Shown piece by piece: positions 63,815 through 64,000 of a DNA stretch of 64,000 bases. The position numbers and the translations under genes are program-made. The DNA is from Colius striatus. Taxonomy: Eukaryota; Chordata; Aves; Coliiformes; Coliidae. Every line of letters starts with the position of its first letter. The stretch's first letter is position 1. The notes beneath the pieces were generated by a model that worked only from the letters and a program-made list of their open reading frames with translations, searched no databases and was not told the DNA's origin. The stretch covers positions 34,203,031 to 34,267,030 of the forward strand of contig NC_084790.1 of the NCBI RefSeq assembly GCF_028858725.1, written 5' to 3'.

Positions 63815-64000
63815 GAATAGTTCAAGTTGAAAGAAATCTACAGTGATCATCTAGTCTGACCCCTCCAGGGATGACTCAAAGTTCAAGCCTGTAATTACAG
63901 ATATTGTCCAAAGGCTTCTTTTTTTAGTGTACTGACAGACATGGGGCATCAACCACCTCTCTAAGGAGCCTGTTGCCATGTTTGACTACCCGGGAAAGGG
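63815..64000 (-). mobile_element. CR1-like LINE fragment cut by the window edge
   Basis: Reads as a reverse-oriented, diverged CR1 3' part: TTGAAAGAAATCTACAGTGA, CATCTAGTCTGACCCCTCCA, then GGGCATCAACCACCTCTCTA and GCCATGTTTGACTACCC, each matching the bird CR1 consensus as I recall it. It appears older than the copy at 30715 and continues past 64000. Confidence 0.8.

Noticed and set aside
61481-64000. DGKQ, expected next to IDUA
   Set aside because: No cysteine-rich C1 or diacylglycerol kinase catalytic segment was found on either strand; the gene probably lies beyond the window.
1-64000. tRNA, rRNA or CRISPR-type arrays
   Set aside because: No cloverleaf with A/B box motifs, rRNA segment or regularly spaced direct repeats was seen. 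The short tandems at 5997-6020 and 42571-42601 have only two units each.

Overview
The window is nuclear DNA from a vertebrate, almost certainly a bird. Genes have GT-AG introns and AATAAA poly(A) signals. The mobile elements are of avian type: CR1 LINE 3' ends carrying the ATTCTATGA-type terminal repeat, and ERVL-like LTRs. A purpurin gene (a retinal RBP4 paralogue) is present. The species cannot be fixed from sequence alone. There is no sign of bacterial, plasmid or phage DNA.

Three protein-coding genes could be reconstructed exon by exon. (1) Purpurin (RBP4-like lipocalin), plus strand, about 4187-9990: one noncoding and five coding exons, 196 residues. (2) IDUA (alpha-L-iduronidase), minus strand, 61087 down to 15512: all 14 coding exons, 630 residues. 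Exon lengths equal those I recall for human IDUA except in exons 1, 3, 9 and 14, and both catalytic glutamates are present. (3) SLC26A1 (sulfate/anion transporter 1), plus strand, two coding exons (48310-48930 and 50257-51777), 713 residues, lying wholly inside the 30-kb intron 2 of IDUA on the opposite strand.

Layout: 1-4050 has no recognisable gene. 4057-4256 is the purpurin promoter and 5' exon, with a cluster of OTX/CRX-type GGATTA/AGATTA motifs. 4.2-10 kb is purpurin. 10-15.4 kb is a tail-to-tail intergenic gap. 15.4-27.6 kb holds IDUA exons 14 to 3, with an LTR-like insertion (22.2-23.2 kb) abutting exon 8. 27.6-57.8 kb is IDUA intron 2, carrying an ERVL-type solo LTR, two inverted CR1 fragments, a second truncated LTR and SLC26A1. 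57.8-61.1 kb has IDUA exons 2 and 1 and a CpG island. 61.5-64 kb has no recognised gene and ends in a CR1 fragment cut by the window edge.

IDUA is a lysosomal enzyme that trims iduronate from dermatan and heparan sulfate, while SLC26A1 moves sulfate across the plasma membrane. The nested arrangement therefore joins two genes of sulfate and sulfated-glycan metabolism, and it is an ancient arrangement also known in mammals. Purpurin is an unrelated secreted retinoid carrier. I found no previously undescribed multi-gene system. The most interesting points are the LTR boundary that may supply the IDUA exon 8 branch point, the photoreceptor-type motif cluster before purpurin, and the nested antisense gene pair.
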